From CAVPCZ01 sp963779225 (lineage in GTDB: Bacteria > Bacteroidota > Ignavibacteria > UBA10030 > UBA6906), in NCBI GenBank assembly GCA_963779225.1, contig CAVZWW010000003.1, forward strand, positions 3,596,001 through 3,660,000: a DNA stretch of 64,000 nt, read 5' to 3'. Under the pieces are notes generated by a model, which made no database searches, was not told where the DNA came from, and saw only the letters and a program-made list of their open reading frames with translations. The position numbers were made by a program, and so were the translations under genes. Below are positions 52,987 through 61,871 of this stretch, piece after piece (positions within the stretch are counted from its first letter, which is position 1; the number at the start of each line of letters is the position of its first letter).

Positions 52987-55324
52987 TCTCCTTCCCGGAC
53001 CTATAGTAGTTGTGGCGCGAATCGTAGTGACCATACCGGTAACTCCCGTAGTAGCCGCCGTAGGCGGCCTTGGGGTCGAATTTGTTAAGGACAAGACCGA
53101 GGATCCGTCCACCCACGGAGGCGAGAAGTTCCGCCGAACGCTCCAATGCGTCGAATCGCGTGGTGCCGGCGGTGACCGTCAGAATGGTCCCGTCGGCTAG
53201 TGCTGCCAGGACTGCTCCGTCATTAACAACGAGAACGGGAGGAGCATCGATAAGGACCCAATCGTATGTCCCCTGGACTTCTTTGAGGAACTCTGCCATG
53301 GCCCGTCCTCCGAAAACGCGGGATGGGGCCTTTAGCGGAGTACCCGCGGCCAGAATGTCCAGGTACGGAACCACGTTTCGAAACACGGTCTTCTGAAAGC
53401 TCAAGTCTTCCAAGAGGACATCTGACAATCCTTTACCCTGCTTCAGGCCAAAAAGGGTATGGACGAACGGTCGGCGCAAGTCGGCATCAATGAGCAGGAC
53501 GCGTTTCTGGGTCTCCGCCAGCGACAGGGCAAGATTGCTGATCGTCGTACTCTTGCCTTCCGACGGATTTGGACTGGATATGACAATCACTTTCATCGGG
53601 TGGTCGAGATGCAGCTGCAGAAGAGCGGAGCGCAGCCGTCGGTACGACTCGGCCACGAATGAGAGTGGATTGAAAATCAACCAGAGGCCCTTGTCAAAAC
53701 CTCTTGCCTCTTCCGGCAGAGATTGGCTCTTCTCCAACAACTTCAGCTCTTGATTCATCGTGCCTACTTCGGCAACCGATAGATATCCCCGCCGCTTGAG
53801 TTGCTCGGGCGAATGGATGCGGATATCCACCATATTCCTCACAACAACAATACCGACGCCCACTGCCAGGCCCAAACCCAGACCGATCAGGAGATTGTTC
53901 ACGAGATTGGGGCTGACCGGAAACGCCGGTGGTTCCGCTTCATCGATCAGATTCACATTCCCGAATTCCGATTTTTCGGCGATCGCGGACTCGTTGAATT
54001 TCTCTTCGACGAGCGTGTACAGTTTTTCTGAACTGACACGTTCCCGCTGAAGCCGTGCAAGTTCGATGTTCTTCTGTGGGAGTGATCGGAATTGTCGTTC
54101 ATAGTTAGCGATAATACCGTTCAGCGTGCTCTGCTGCGACCGAAGTCCATCCAGCTGGACACGTGTTTCGAGAAGTTGTTGGCTGAGCGAGCGGAGATTT
54201 CCGACGGGGTCAGACTGATTCGACGACGGGGATCCGGACATCAATCCCTGGATCACCTCACTGGTTCGGGCCTGGAGCTTCAGGCGGAGAGCCGAGATCT
54301 GATCCTCAATGGTCTTGAGCCGCCTGCGGTTGAGTTCCTGGGCTAGGACAGCGGGTTCGTTCTGTGCAATCATGACGTCGCGTTGCACTTCGAGTTGAGC
54401 CAGCTGCTCCTGGAGTAATTTGATATATGAGTCATTCGCCTGGCCGACCGCACTCGCGATAGCTCCACCCCGCTGGGGGAGCTCTGCCTGAATCGAGATC
54501 ATCTTCCGGTTCAAACTTTCAATCTCAATGCTCAGGGCGTTACGTTTTGCTTCAAGAGTAGCCAGTTCTTGCACCACCCGGTTGGATTCGCCGCCCAAAG
54601 AGACCACCCCGGTCGCTTCCATATAGTCCTTCATGGAGGCCTCGGCCTTGGTCAGCTGTTCCCGTTGTTCGCTGAGCCGGCCCTCAAGAAATTCCCGTAC
54701 AGACCGGGACCGGGACCGACTTTGGTCAGTGATCTGTTCTTTGTAGACGCTTGCATAGGTATTGGCGAGAATTGCCGCTTCGCGCGGGTCGGTGCTGGAA
54801 GCGGTGACCTTGATGATGTCCGAATCTTTTTCCGGAAGAAAGCGCATGTTTGCCTGCGCTCTTGCGCTGATGACCTGCGGTGTGGCCAGGGCTGAATCTT
54901 CGGGGTTCTGGGGGGAACGAAGGAGAATGGGGAGCACGACAGTGCGTGCCGTATCCCGGTAACGGATTTGGATCAGTGATTCGGCCACTTTACGGGCCAG
55001 CGCCCGGGTCTTCAGGATGCCTAACTCATTCGCCAGCTTCTCATCCCTGCGATCTGTCACCTCTGCAAAAGGATTAACGCTCTGCGCCGTTTTCTGGTTG
55101 ATGAGCACCATCGCGGCGGCTTCATAGGTGGGAGAGGTTTCGAGGGTTTTGAGCCACATCGCCGCGATGAACAGGAGTGTGGAGACGCCGATGATCCAGC
55201 GACCCCGCGCAAGCAACGCCAGATACTCCCGGAACCGTGTACGGGAGTGATCCTCAGCGTCTATGAGAGATTCTTCGAAGTCCATCGTACCCCTTCTGCT
55301 CACAAGATTAGAAGCTTCTTTCAT
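52949..55324 (-). CDS. wzc: Wzc-type polysaccharide co-polymerase and tyrosine autokinase
   Basis: A 791-aa BY-kinase with an N-terminal Wzz domain, TM1 (GRWIIGVSTLLFIAAMWL, ~residue 45), a long periplasmic coiled-coil region (~160-440), and TM2 (NNLLIGLGLGLAVGVGIVVV). The cytoplasmic kinase has Walker A SSPNPSEGKSTT, Walker A' RVLLIDADLRRPF and Walker B DWVLIDAPP. A C-terminal tyrosine cluster contains eight Tyr within 21 residues (AYGGYYGSYRYGHYDSRHNYY). Its phosphorylation cycle normally controls chain length and export with Wza. It is the only such kinase in the window and sits with the chain-initiation genes. It overlaps the SLBB gene. Confidence 0.93.
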   Translation of the reverse strand: MKEASNLVSRRGTMDFEESLIDAEDHSRTRFREYLALLARGRWIIGVSTLLFIAAMWLKTLETSPTYEAAAMVLINQKTAQSVNPFAEVTDRRDEKLANELGILKTRALARKVAESLIQIRYRDTARTVVLPILLRSPQNPEDSALATPQVISARAQANMRFLPEKDSDIIKVTASSTDPREAAILANTYASVYKEQITDQSRSRSRSVREFLEGRLSEQREQLTKAEASMKDYMEATGVVSLGGESNRVVQELATLEAKRNALSIEIESLNRKMISIQAELPQRGGAIASAVGQANDSYIKLLQEQLAQLEVQRDVMIAQNEPAVLAQELNRRRLKTIEDQISALRLKLQARTSEVIQGLMSGSPSSNQSDPVGNLRSLSQQLLETRVQLDGLRSQQSTLNGIIANYERQFRSLPQKNIELARLQRERVSSEKLYTLVEEKFNESAIAEKSEFGNVNLIDEAEPPAFPVSPNLVNNLLIGLGLGLAVGVGIVVVRNMVDIRIHSPEQLKRRGYLSVAEVGTMNQELKLLEKSQSLPEEARGFDKGLWLIFNPLSFVAESYRRLRSALLQLHLDHPMKVIVISSPNPSEGKSTTISNLALSLAETQKRVLLIDADLRRPFVHTLFGLKQGKGLSDVLLEDLSFQKTVFRNVVPYLDILAAGTPLKAPSRVFGGRAMAEFLKEVQGTYDWVLIDAPPVLVVNDGAVLAALADGTILTVTAGTTRFDALERSAELLASVGGRILGLVLNKFDPKAAYGGYYGSYRYGHYDSRHNYYRSGKERDGKDAATQRSK

Positions 55325-55343
55325 CTTTCCTGGCGTTCAACAA

Positions 55344-56507
55344 TCAACAACCCTGTTTGCCCACGATGTCTATCACAGCATTGATTACCCGCTCTACATC
55401 TTCGTCCGACATGCGTGAATATATAGGCAGCGAGATCTCGCGGAGATACTCGGCATATGCAACGGGAAAATCCTGAGGCTTATAGTGATAGCGCTCCCGG
55501 TAATAGGGATGAATGTGTAGCGGGATAAAATGCACGCTGGTTCCGATTCCGCGTTGCTTCAACTGCTCCATGACATGGGACCTGTCGACGAACCGGTGAA
55601 GATCAAGTCGTATCATATACAAATGCCAGGCATGCTCGCAATCTGACCGATCTGTGGGGAGTTGAATTGCGTCATAGGCCCGGAATGCTTCGTTATACCG
55701 CATGGCGATTGCCTTTCGGCGCGCCCGCATGCGTTCGGCTTTTCGCAACTGCACAAGACCCATGGCTGCGGCGATGTCATTCATGTTGTATTTGTATCCG
55801 GGAGCGACTATCTCATAACACCAGTTCCCCTCCACGGTGTATCGCTTCCACGCGTCTTTGCTTATGCCGTGTAATGACATAATCCGGCAGCGCTCCGCCC
55901 ATTCGGAATTGTCGGTAGTTATCATCCCCCCTTCACCCGTGGTGATGGTCTTTGTCGCATAGAAACTGAAACACGAGATGTCGCTGGTAGCGCCGATTCG
56001 CTTCCCCCTGTAAGAAGAGGTAAATGCGTGCGCCGAATCTTCGATCACGGGAAGACCGTGTCTGGATGCTATCTCCCTGATAGCATCCATCTCGGCCGGC
56101 AATCCGGCCATATGGACTGGAAGGATTGCTTTCGTCTTCTTTGTGATCGCTCGTTCGATCAGGTCCGGATTGATATTCAAACACCGCGGCTCTACATCCA
56201 CAAAAACCGGATGTGCATGAAGATAGCGGATTACCGCGGCGGTGGCCGCAAACGTATACGGCGTCGTGATTACCTCATCGCTCCGACGGACTCCAATTGC
56301 CTCGAGGGCCAGGTGCATTGCAGCTGTGCAAGAGTTAACGGCAATGGCATGCTCTGCACCCACATACTCAGCAATCTCTTTCTCAAACTGCTTGGTCTTT
56401 GGGCCCGTGGTCACCCAACCGGAGTCCAGCGTGTCTCTTATTTCCTCCAGTTCGCTGCCGTCAAGATCAGGAAGCGCAAAGGGGATGAATCTCTGGTTTT
56501 CTAGCAC
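55344..56507 (-). CDS. DegT/DnrJ/EryC1 aminotransferase (ArnB/PseC-like)
   Basis: A 387-aa PLP enzyme. The GTG at 56507 is preferred because AGAGGA lies 7 bp upstream, giving a start just before RFIPFALPDLDGSELEEIRDTL. It has HAIAVNSCTAAMHLALEAIG, EVITTPYTFAATAAVIRYLHA, VIEDSAHAFTSSYRG (Asp for PLP) and CFSFYATKTITTGEGGMI, with the Schiff-base Lys in ATK. It converts a 4-keto sugar to the 4-amino sugar as ArnB or PseC does. With the PglE-like gene next door the locus has two neighbouring aminotransferases of this type, so two different amino sugars, or one diamino sugar, may be made. Confidence 0.88.
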   Translation of the reverse strand: MLENQRFIPFALPDLDGSELEEIRDTLDSGWVTTGPKTKQFEKEIAEYVGAEHAIAVNSCTAAMHLALEAIGVRRSDEVITTPYTFAATAAVIRYLHAHPVFVDVEPRCLNINPDLIERAITKKTKAILPVHMAGLPAEMDAIREIASRHGLPVIEDSAHAFTSSYRGKRIGATSDISCFSFYATKTITTGEGGMITTDNSEWAERCRIMSLHGISKDAWKRYTVEGNWCYEIVAPGYKYNMNDIAAAMGLVQLRKAERMRARRKAIAMRYNEAFRAYDAIQLPTDRSDCEHAWHLYMIRLDLHRFVDRSHVMEQLKQRGIGTSVHFIPLHIHPYYRERYHYKPQDFPVAYAEYLREISLPIYSRMSDEDVERVINAVIDIVGKQGC

Positions 56508-56581
56508 AGTTCGTTCCTCTAAATGGTCCTGGAACACCGAAACACCCTACTTACTACTGCTGTCTCAATACTGCTCCTCTG

Positions 56582-56614
56582 AGAGTGCGCCACTTCGGCG
56601 CATCTGCGCACTCT
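56582..56614. other. Intergenic hairpin with nearby direct repeats
   Basis: AGAGTGCGC (56582-56590) pairs with GCGCACTCT (56606-56614) across a 15-nt loop, between the two aminotransferase genes. No T-run follows on either strand, so a terminator is doubtful. The 9-mer ATAACTTAG occurs twice just above it (56631 and 56649, 18 bp apart), which could be a protein-binding site. Confidence 0.4.
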
Positions 56615-56692
56615 GCACCCAAAGAAAGCTATAACTTAGCAATCGCTGATAACTTAGAAAAAAATCCAGGCAATATCCAGTACCGTTCATTC

Positions 56693-57874
56693 CTATGACA
56701 TCTTGACCGGCTTGGCAACTTGTCCCTTCACGCATTGCATGATAGCGTCCACGACACGTTCAAGATCGCCAGTGCTCATCCCTGAACCGGAAGGGAGACA
56801 CAGCCCCCGCAAGAAGATGTCCTCCGATACTTTTCCTCCAATGCATTCACAGTCAGCGAAAACCGGTTGCATATGCATCGGCTTCCACACGGGACGAGAT
56901 TCGATATTGCACCTCTCAAGGTGCAGCCGGAGATCCTCATTGGTCACACCGAGTTGCAGAGGATCAATGGTCAAACAGGTAAGCCACCGGTTCGACCTAC
57001 CATATGGGGCTTCAGGCATGAATTCAACACCGGGCAAATCAGCTATCGCTTTTTCGTAGTAGGCATTGATCTCATGACGGCGAGCGACTTTCTTTTCTAG
57101 GTCTGCAAACTGAGCCCTCCCGACTGCTGCAAGAAGGTTGCTCAAGCGGTAATTGTATCCAATTGCTGTGTGGTGGTAGTACGGCAGAGGATCGCGGGCC
57201 TGGGTTGCAAGGTAGCGAGCTCTTTTGATGTAGTCACGATTTTGAGAGACAAGCATCCCGCCGCCGCTCGTGGTGATGATCTTGTTCCCGTTGAACGAAA
57301 AAACCCCCATCTCACCAAATGAACCTGCTGGTTTCCCATGGTAGGTCGCCCCAAGCGCCTCAGCTGCGTCTTCGAGGACAGGGACTCCATATTCTTCGCA
57401 GGTGCGGAGAATTGGGTCGTAGTCAGCCGCCTGGCCGTAGAGATCCACTACGATCACCGCCCGGGGGAGTTTTCCGAGCTTGCTGCGTGAACGTAGTTCC
57501 TCCGCGAGAAGATTTGGGTCCATGTTCCAGGTCGCCCTATTGCTGTCGATTAATACAGGCTTGGCCCCGCAGTAAACTATGGCATTCACCGTAGCGGAAA
57601 AAGTCAGATCGGAACAAAATACTTCGTCGCCCGCCCGAACCTCCAGATTTAGCAGCGCGAGATGTAAGCCGGCCGTACCGCTCGACAAAGCCACTGCAGC
57701 CTCGATGCCCAGTTTTGCGCAGACCTCTTCTTCAAACAATTTGACATGAGGTCCGAGGGTCGTAATCCAATTCGACTCAAAGGCATCCAGCAAGAGTTCC
57801 TTTTCCCTCCCGTTGAGATGAGGGGGGGATAAATAGATTCGACCTGGGATACGATTTTCAGTGACTTGCGGCAT
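56693..57874 (-). CDS. pglE: DegT-family aminotransferase (PglE-like, UDP-4-keto sugar)
   Basis: A 393-aa PLP enzyme from the ATG at 57874 (an ATG at 57937 is the alternative). It contains IYLSPPHLNGREKELLLDAFESNWITTLGPHV, AAVALSSGTAGLHLALLNL, FCSDLTFSATVNAIVYCGAKPVLID, and PVLEDAAEALGATYHGK. GVFSFNGNKIITTSGGGML follows, with the catalytic Lys in NGNK. The F-N-G-N-K-I-I-T pattern is characteristic of PglE/WbpE-type UDP-N-acetyl-4-keto sugar aminotransferases. The adjacent PglD domain and PglC-like transferase complete a bacillosamine-type set. The dehydratase would be a PglF-like enzyme, such as the FlaA1-like gene at the left edge. Confidence 0.87.
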   Translation of the reverse strand: MPQVTENRIPGRIYLSPPHLNGREKELLLDAFESNWITTLGPHVKLFEEEVCAKLGIEAAVALSSGTAGLHLALLNLEVRAGDEVFCSDLTFSATVNAIVYCGAKPVLIDSNRATWNMDPNLLAEELRSRSKLGKLPRAVIVVDLYGQAADYDPILRTCEEYGVPVLEDAAEALGATYHGKPAGSFGEMGVFSFNGNKIITTSGGGMLVSQNRDYIKRARYLATQARDPLPYYHHTAIGYNYRLSNLLAAVGRAQFADLEKKVARRHEINAYYEKAIADLPGVEFMPEAPYGRSNRWLTCLTIDPLQLGVTNEDLRLHLERCNIESRPVWKPMHMQPVFADCECIGGKVSEDIFLRGLCLPSGSGMSTGDLERVVDAIMQCVKGQVAKPVKMS

Positions 57875-58046
57875 GAGAACACTTTGGGGATTGTGATTAA
57901 AATCGGAAGTCGCGTTGAACTTACGGATAAGTTGCATCAGCGCATGTCTATCTACCGGAAATCAACCATGGGCTCATCTTCCCCTCCAGACTGCACGACG
58001 ATTGCAGATTGCTGCTTGACGGTTGAATTCACGGAATGGGAGGCCC

Positions 58047-60008
58047 TCAGAGGTGGATGGAGGACGCAGCTTCATTGTGCGTTTGTCGAGCCTCGGCCCT
58101 CTTTCGCAGTACGACTGCGGGAACACCGGCTACCGTTGTATTCGGTGGAACATCCCGGATAACCGCTGATCCCCCTCCCACCGTTGACCACGCGCCGATA
58201 GTTCTGTCCTGAATCACGGTGCTGCCTATCCCGACAAACGCCCCTTCTCCGACACGGACCGTACCGCCAAGATGAGCGCCCGGGCATATGTGTGCGTGCG
58301 ACTTCACCGTACAGTCATGGTCAACTGTGGACCCCGTGTTGAGAATGACATCATTCCCGATTACCGAACCCGCATTGACCACCACTCCAGCAAATACTAC
58401 TGTTCCTCTACCCATCTTAACATCTCGCGCAATAGTTGCGTGCGGATGGATAACGGTCATGATCTTCTCATCTTTAACTGATAAGTCATGAAACAGTCGC
58501 CGGCGTATTTGGTTATCCCCAACTCCTATAACGATAGCGTCGTGTGGAATATCTTTCAGATCACATATACGACCAAGAACGGACTTCCCCTGGATCTTTC
58601 GATTGGCATGTCCTTGGTCATCATCCAAAAACCCTACAAGTTCGATTCCCCTGTGTCTGGCTGCGCGCTGAAGGATGGCATCTGCAATTACTCGTGCATG
58701 ACCACCTGCACCTAAGATAATAATGCGTACGTTGGCTCTGCCGGTGTCCACCGTGGCTGCGCTAGCACGAACTTCTGAATCGGCCGGCTTGGGAGAATGA
58801 CCGAAGGCGAATCCTAAACATGCGGGTGGTTCACCTCGCGTGCCGCGGTCTTCGTGAGCTTCTTTACCAGCACCCGTTGCGAACCCGCTCTGCCCGGCAA
58901 TGACCTGCAACCCCGGTGCCGAGTTCTGTACGGCGATCGGTGTCCGATATGCTGGAAAAAAACCTTCCATAGGTGAGCTCGCGTTCTGGCGATGCAATTT
59001 CTCCCTCTGCACGGTCAATTTGTCATAGACCGGCTTGTCGATGATCCATTGCCAGGTGTAGAACGAGTGGTGACGACGAGAGAACCCCGACTTGAAGTGA
59101 AATAGAGAATCCTTTTTGGTGCCCACGCCGCCACCGAGATGGAGCACACAGGCCCCGCTCTCGGTCGCCCAACTACGGATATGATCAAAAAGCAGTTTTG
59201 ATGGTGAAAGAGACAAATACTGGCTGCACGTTGCAGCGAGCTGGATTTGCACGAGACCGTTGCAGCAAGTCACGATCCCTCCACAAATGGCTACGCCATC
59301 TAGGCGACAAAGAAACAGTCGATTTTCTGCCTGCGTAGTCTCTAGGAATTCAGAAAACCACCTTCTGGGGTAGAAATAAGAGGGAGGCGCGCCTAGTCGA
59401 ATCATCGCTTGTTGGTACATGTCAGCGAATATCTGGATGTCCGTTTCATCCGTCGTTTCAGAGCAACTCACTCCCATTTTGACCAGCTTGACGATATCTG
59501 CCTTGTGATTTCTTCGGAATTCCGAGTATTGAACTTCGTTGGACTGTGAGGTGTCGACTGAGACGGTCTGACCTCCAAATTTGCATCTACCGAGGCCATT
59601 GACCAACCGTTCATTCTTAACTAGTGGATGAAGACGCGTGAAAAGAGAAACAACATTCATTTCCTCTAGCGATCGTCGAAGAGATTCTTGAAACCGACAC
59701 ACAACATCAATCGGAGGATCTGGCCATGATGTCACCGGACCGACATATCCATAGACGGAAGACACATCTCGGTATTTGGCTATTTGTTCGGGTGAGCCAT
59801 CTACAACATCCACCGGCCTCACCAAGAGCGGCAAACAGATGACGTGATCTTGCTCTCGATGCCAGAAAAGAGTCGGTTCACCTTCTCCCCTTGATTGGCT
59901 GAGACGACTGTAGAAGGGCAGATGATAGATATCATAAGTGCAACACTGTCGTATTGTCTCCAACCACTCATTTGACTGTAGAATACCTATGTGCCCAGAG
60001 GAGCGCAT
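58047..60008 (-). CDS. Fusion of FemAB-like GNAT protein with PglD-type acetyltransferase
   Basis: 653 aa from the ATG at 60008 (the ORF continues to a TTG at 60179, before the conserved region). Residues ~8-350 are FemAB/peptidoglycan-bridge-like: VYGYVGPVTSWPD, FRRNHKADIVKLVKMGV, LGAPPSYFYPRRWF, CRLDGVAICGGIVT, and VLHLGGGVGTKKDSLFHFKSGFS. A ~75-residue low-complexity linker follows. Residues ~426-653 are PglD/NeuD-like: IIILGAGGHARVIADAIL, VGFLDDDQGHANR, and left-handed beta-helix GSTVDHDCTVKSHAHICPGAHLGGTVRVGEGAFVGIGSTV with the catalytic His in VDHD. PglD N-acetylates UDP-4-amino sugars; FemAB proteins add aminoacyl or acyl groups. One chain may finish and then decorate the same sugar. 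Confidence 0.87.
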   Translation of the reverse strand: MRSSGHIGILQSNEWLETIRQCCTYDIYHLPFYSRLSQSRGEGEPTLFWHREQDHVICLPLLVRPVDVVDGSPEQIAKYRDVSSVYGYVGPVTSWPDPPIDVVCRFQESLRRSLEEMNVVSLFTRLHPLVKNERLVNGLGRCKFGGQTVSVDTSQSNEVQYSEFRRNHKADIVKLVKMGVSCSETTDETDIQIFADMYQQAMIRLGAPPSYFYPRRWFSEFLETTQAENRLFLCRLDGVAICGGIVTCCNGLVQIQLAATCSQYLSLSPSKLLFDHIRSWATESGACVLHLGGGVGTKKDSLFHFKSGFSRRHHSFYTWQWIIDKPVYDKLTVQREKLHRQNASSPMEGFFPAYRTPIAVQNSAPGLQVIAGQSGFATGAGKEAHEDRGTRGEPPACLGFAFGHSPKPADSEVRASAATVDTGRANVRIIILGAGGHARVIADAILQRAARHRGIELVGFLDDDQGHANRKIQGKSVLGRICDLKDIPHDAIVIGVGDNQIRRRLFHDLSVKDEKIMTVIHPHATIARDVKMGRGTVVFAGVVVNAGSVIGNDVILNTGSTVDHDCTVKSHAHICPGAHLGGTVRVGEGAFVGIGSTVIQDRTIGAWSTVGGGSAVIRDVPPNTTVAGVPAVVLRKRAEARQTHNEAASSIHL

Positions 60009-60069
60009 ACGCCTTATCGAGTTGTCTTGGGGACTTGTGCTGGAACTTAATGCCTCACAGTTGTAACGC

Positions 60070-61119
60070 TTATCCGCGATAAGTCGGGAAGTAGTGGGGA
60101 TCCGGTTCCCATGTTTTATTGAGGGCGCTTTCTGCTGCCCTTCGCATCTGGACCAACTTGGAATAGCGTTCTGACTCAAAGATCATTTGGCCTACCCTGA
60201 AGGGAACCAATCCATTAGGCGCAAAGGACTTCTTGTATCGAAAAATTCCGTCTTCACCCGCATAGCCTCCTCCTAACACATAGGCACGTCTACCTCTCTC
60301 ACGACACCAGAGTATAATCTCGTGCTTCAAAATGTCATTGGGTCGCAGGTGGAACGAGCTCAGTTGGGTACCTCCAAGAAATGAGTAAACGTACTCGTCG
60401 GAAATTAGAACAAGCTCGGTGGAAATAACCTGACCCTCCTTCTTTGCGTGAAAAAAACAAACTTGATCGGGCATTCTCGTGATGAGGTTTTGAAGGAATT
60501 GCCGTTCCGAACGGTATTCCGGCTTCGCCGTTCTCCGATCCATCGTGCTGTAGAAAACTCGGAGGAAGTCATCCAATCGTACACCCGAAGGATCAACTTC
60601 GACGCACACTCCGTTCCTGATCGCACTCTTCACATTCTTCCTCACCTTGTGTTCGTAATCCATCCAGATATTTTCGGGAGAAGAATCGCACTCCCTAACG
60701 ATGTTCCAGCTCTTTATGCTAGTTTCCCCTGGCAAAGTGGCAATACTCTTCTCAAACAGTGAAAGTCTGGCAAACAGACAAACGGCTTTCAGCCTCTTCA
60801 CTTCTGAATAGAAAATGGTCCAAGAATCGTTTTGATTAGGGCCATTCCACATGAACGGTCCACCATACCCATAGGGGGTGACGAGATCTGTACACTCCAA
60901 ATCACGAGGAACCCAGCGCTCCCCTTTGAGCGCTCGGACTAGGAACGGGAACAACATTGTGCCCCCCGCATCCATATAGTAGAAGCATGCTGGCATACAA
61001 TTTTCATTAGCATATGCTGCGGAGTAAGCGGGATGGGCAAACGGCTCATGGCCGGGTAGTTTATCCCAGATCCTCAGCCATTGCAGATACTCTTCGGGGT
61101 CATCTGCTCTCAGTAGCAA
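60070..61119 (-). CDS. FemAB-like GNAT-fold acyl/aminoacyl transferase
   Basis: About 349 aa from a TTG at 61119 with AGAGGA 6 bp upstream. The frame is open to 61410, but that would overlap the sugar-transferase gene by over 180 bp. Family features are LLRADDPEEYLQWLRIWDKLPGHEPFAHPAYSAAY, PYGYGGPFMWNG, ENIWMDYEHKVRKNVKSAIRNGV, KEGQVISTELVLISDEYVYSFLGGT, and VLGGGYAGEDGIFRYKKSFAPNG. FemAB-like proteins in capsule loci transfer an aminoacyl or other acyl group to an amino sugar. It is a paralogue of the FemAB half of the fusion just below, so two such transfers may occur. Confidence 0.82.
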   Translation of the reverse strand: MLLRADDPEEYLQWLRIWDKLPGHEPFAHPAYSAAYANENCMPACFYYMDAGGTMLFPFLVRALKGERWVPRDLECTDLVTPYGYGGPFMWNGPNQNDSWTIFYSEVKRLKAVCLFARLSLFEKSIATLPGETSIKSWNIVRECDSSPENIWMDYEHKVRKNVKSAIRNGVCVEVDPSGVRLDDFLRVFYSTMDRRTAKPEYRSERQFLQNLITRMPDQVCFFHAKKEGQVISTELVLISDEYVYSFLGGTQLSSFHLRPNDILKHEIILWCRERGRRAYVLGGGYAGEDGIFRYKKSFAPNGLVPFRVGQMIFESERYSKLVQMRRAAESALNKTWEPDPHYFPTYRG

Positions 61120-61226
61120 TTCTTGTCCTCTGCCAATCAAAATCAACTTAAAGAACGACTCAGCCAAAATAGACGGCACCTCAAATTGTCGCGCATTGAG
61201 TACCCGTAAAGTATGGCGAAGACATT

Positions 61227-61856
61227 CTAGGTTTTCGAGGAAGGTGAATCGGTGCGAGTTCCCAAGAATTCTGAAGCCGATACATGTCCTTTCGCGCTTA
61301 TCCCCTGACGTCGGGCGACTTTCCAGAACGTCAGCAGGAAAATATACAAGTCCAGCGCAAATGATTGATGATCGACATACCATACATCCAGAACAAATTT
61401 CTCCTCCCACGAGAGATCATTGCGGCCGTTAATCTGGGCCCACCCAGTTACACCCGGCAATACCTCATGTCGTCTCGCTTGTTCAGACGAATACCTTGTA
61501 AGATACCGCATCATGAGCGGGCGGGGCCCAACGAAGCTCATTTCCCCCTTCAGAATATTGAATATCTCTGGCAGCTCGTCGAGACTCCACGACCGGATAT
61601 ACTTGCCGATGCGAGTAATTCGAAATTCATCGGGCAGAAGCTCCCCGTTGGCGTCACGCGCATCGTTCATGGTACGAAATTTATAGATTTTGAATGGTTT
61701 TCCGAAGACTCCTGGGCGCAATTGTCGAAACAAGACGGGAGAGCCTATTGACAATCGCAATGCACATCCGAGTACGGCCAAAGCTGGTAGTATCAACGGG
61801 AGTAACAATAGTGCTACGAGCACATCGAATATCTTCTTAACGAACGATCGATACAA
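61227..61856 (-). CDS. pglC: PglC-type phosphoglycosyl transferase (initiating enzyme)
   Basis: A 209-aa monotopic enzyme from a TTG at 61856 with GGGGGAG 6 bp upstream. It has one N-terminal reentrant helix (FDVLVALLLLPLILPALAVLG), the catalytic block PGVFGKPFKIYKFRTMNDARDANGELLPDE (containing the D-E nucleophile pair), SWSLDELPEIFNILKGEMSFVGPRPLMMRYL, and PGVTGWAQINGRND. It transfers a sugar phosphate, by context a bacillosamine-type sugar, from UDP to undecaprenyl phosphate. It is intact, unlike the family member at 5.7-6.3 kb, so it is probably the enzyme that starts the polymer now made. Confidence 0.92.
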   Translation of the reverse strand: MYRSFVKKIFDVLVALLLLPLILPALAVLGCALRLSIGSPVLFRQLRPGVFGKPFKIYKFRTMNDARDANGELLPDEFRITRIGKYIRSWSLDELPEIFNILKGEMSFVGPRPLMMRYLTRYSSEQARRHEVLPGVTGWAQINGRNDLSWEEKFVLDVWYVDHQSFALDLYIFLLTFWKVARRQGISAKGHVSASEFLGTRTDSPSSKT

Positions 61857-61871
61857 GATATCTCCCCCTTT

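Noticed and set aside
56582..56614. Hairpin between the two aminotransferase genes as a terminator
   Set aside because: No T-run follows the stem on either strand, so it is listed only as an unassigned hairpin.
58272..58715. Small plus-strand ORFs opposite the PglD domain
   Set aside because: The minus strand encodes the complete hexapeptide-repeat domain; these are shadows.
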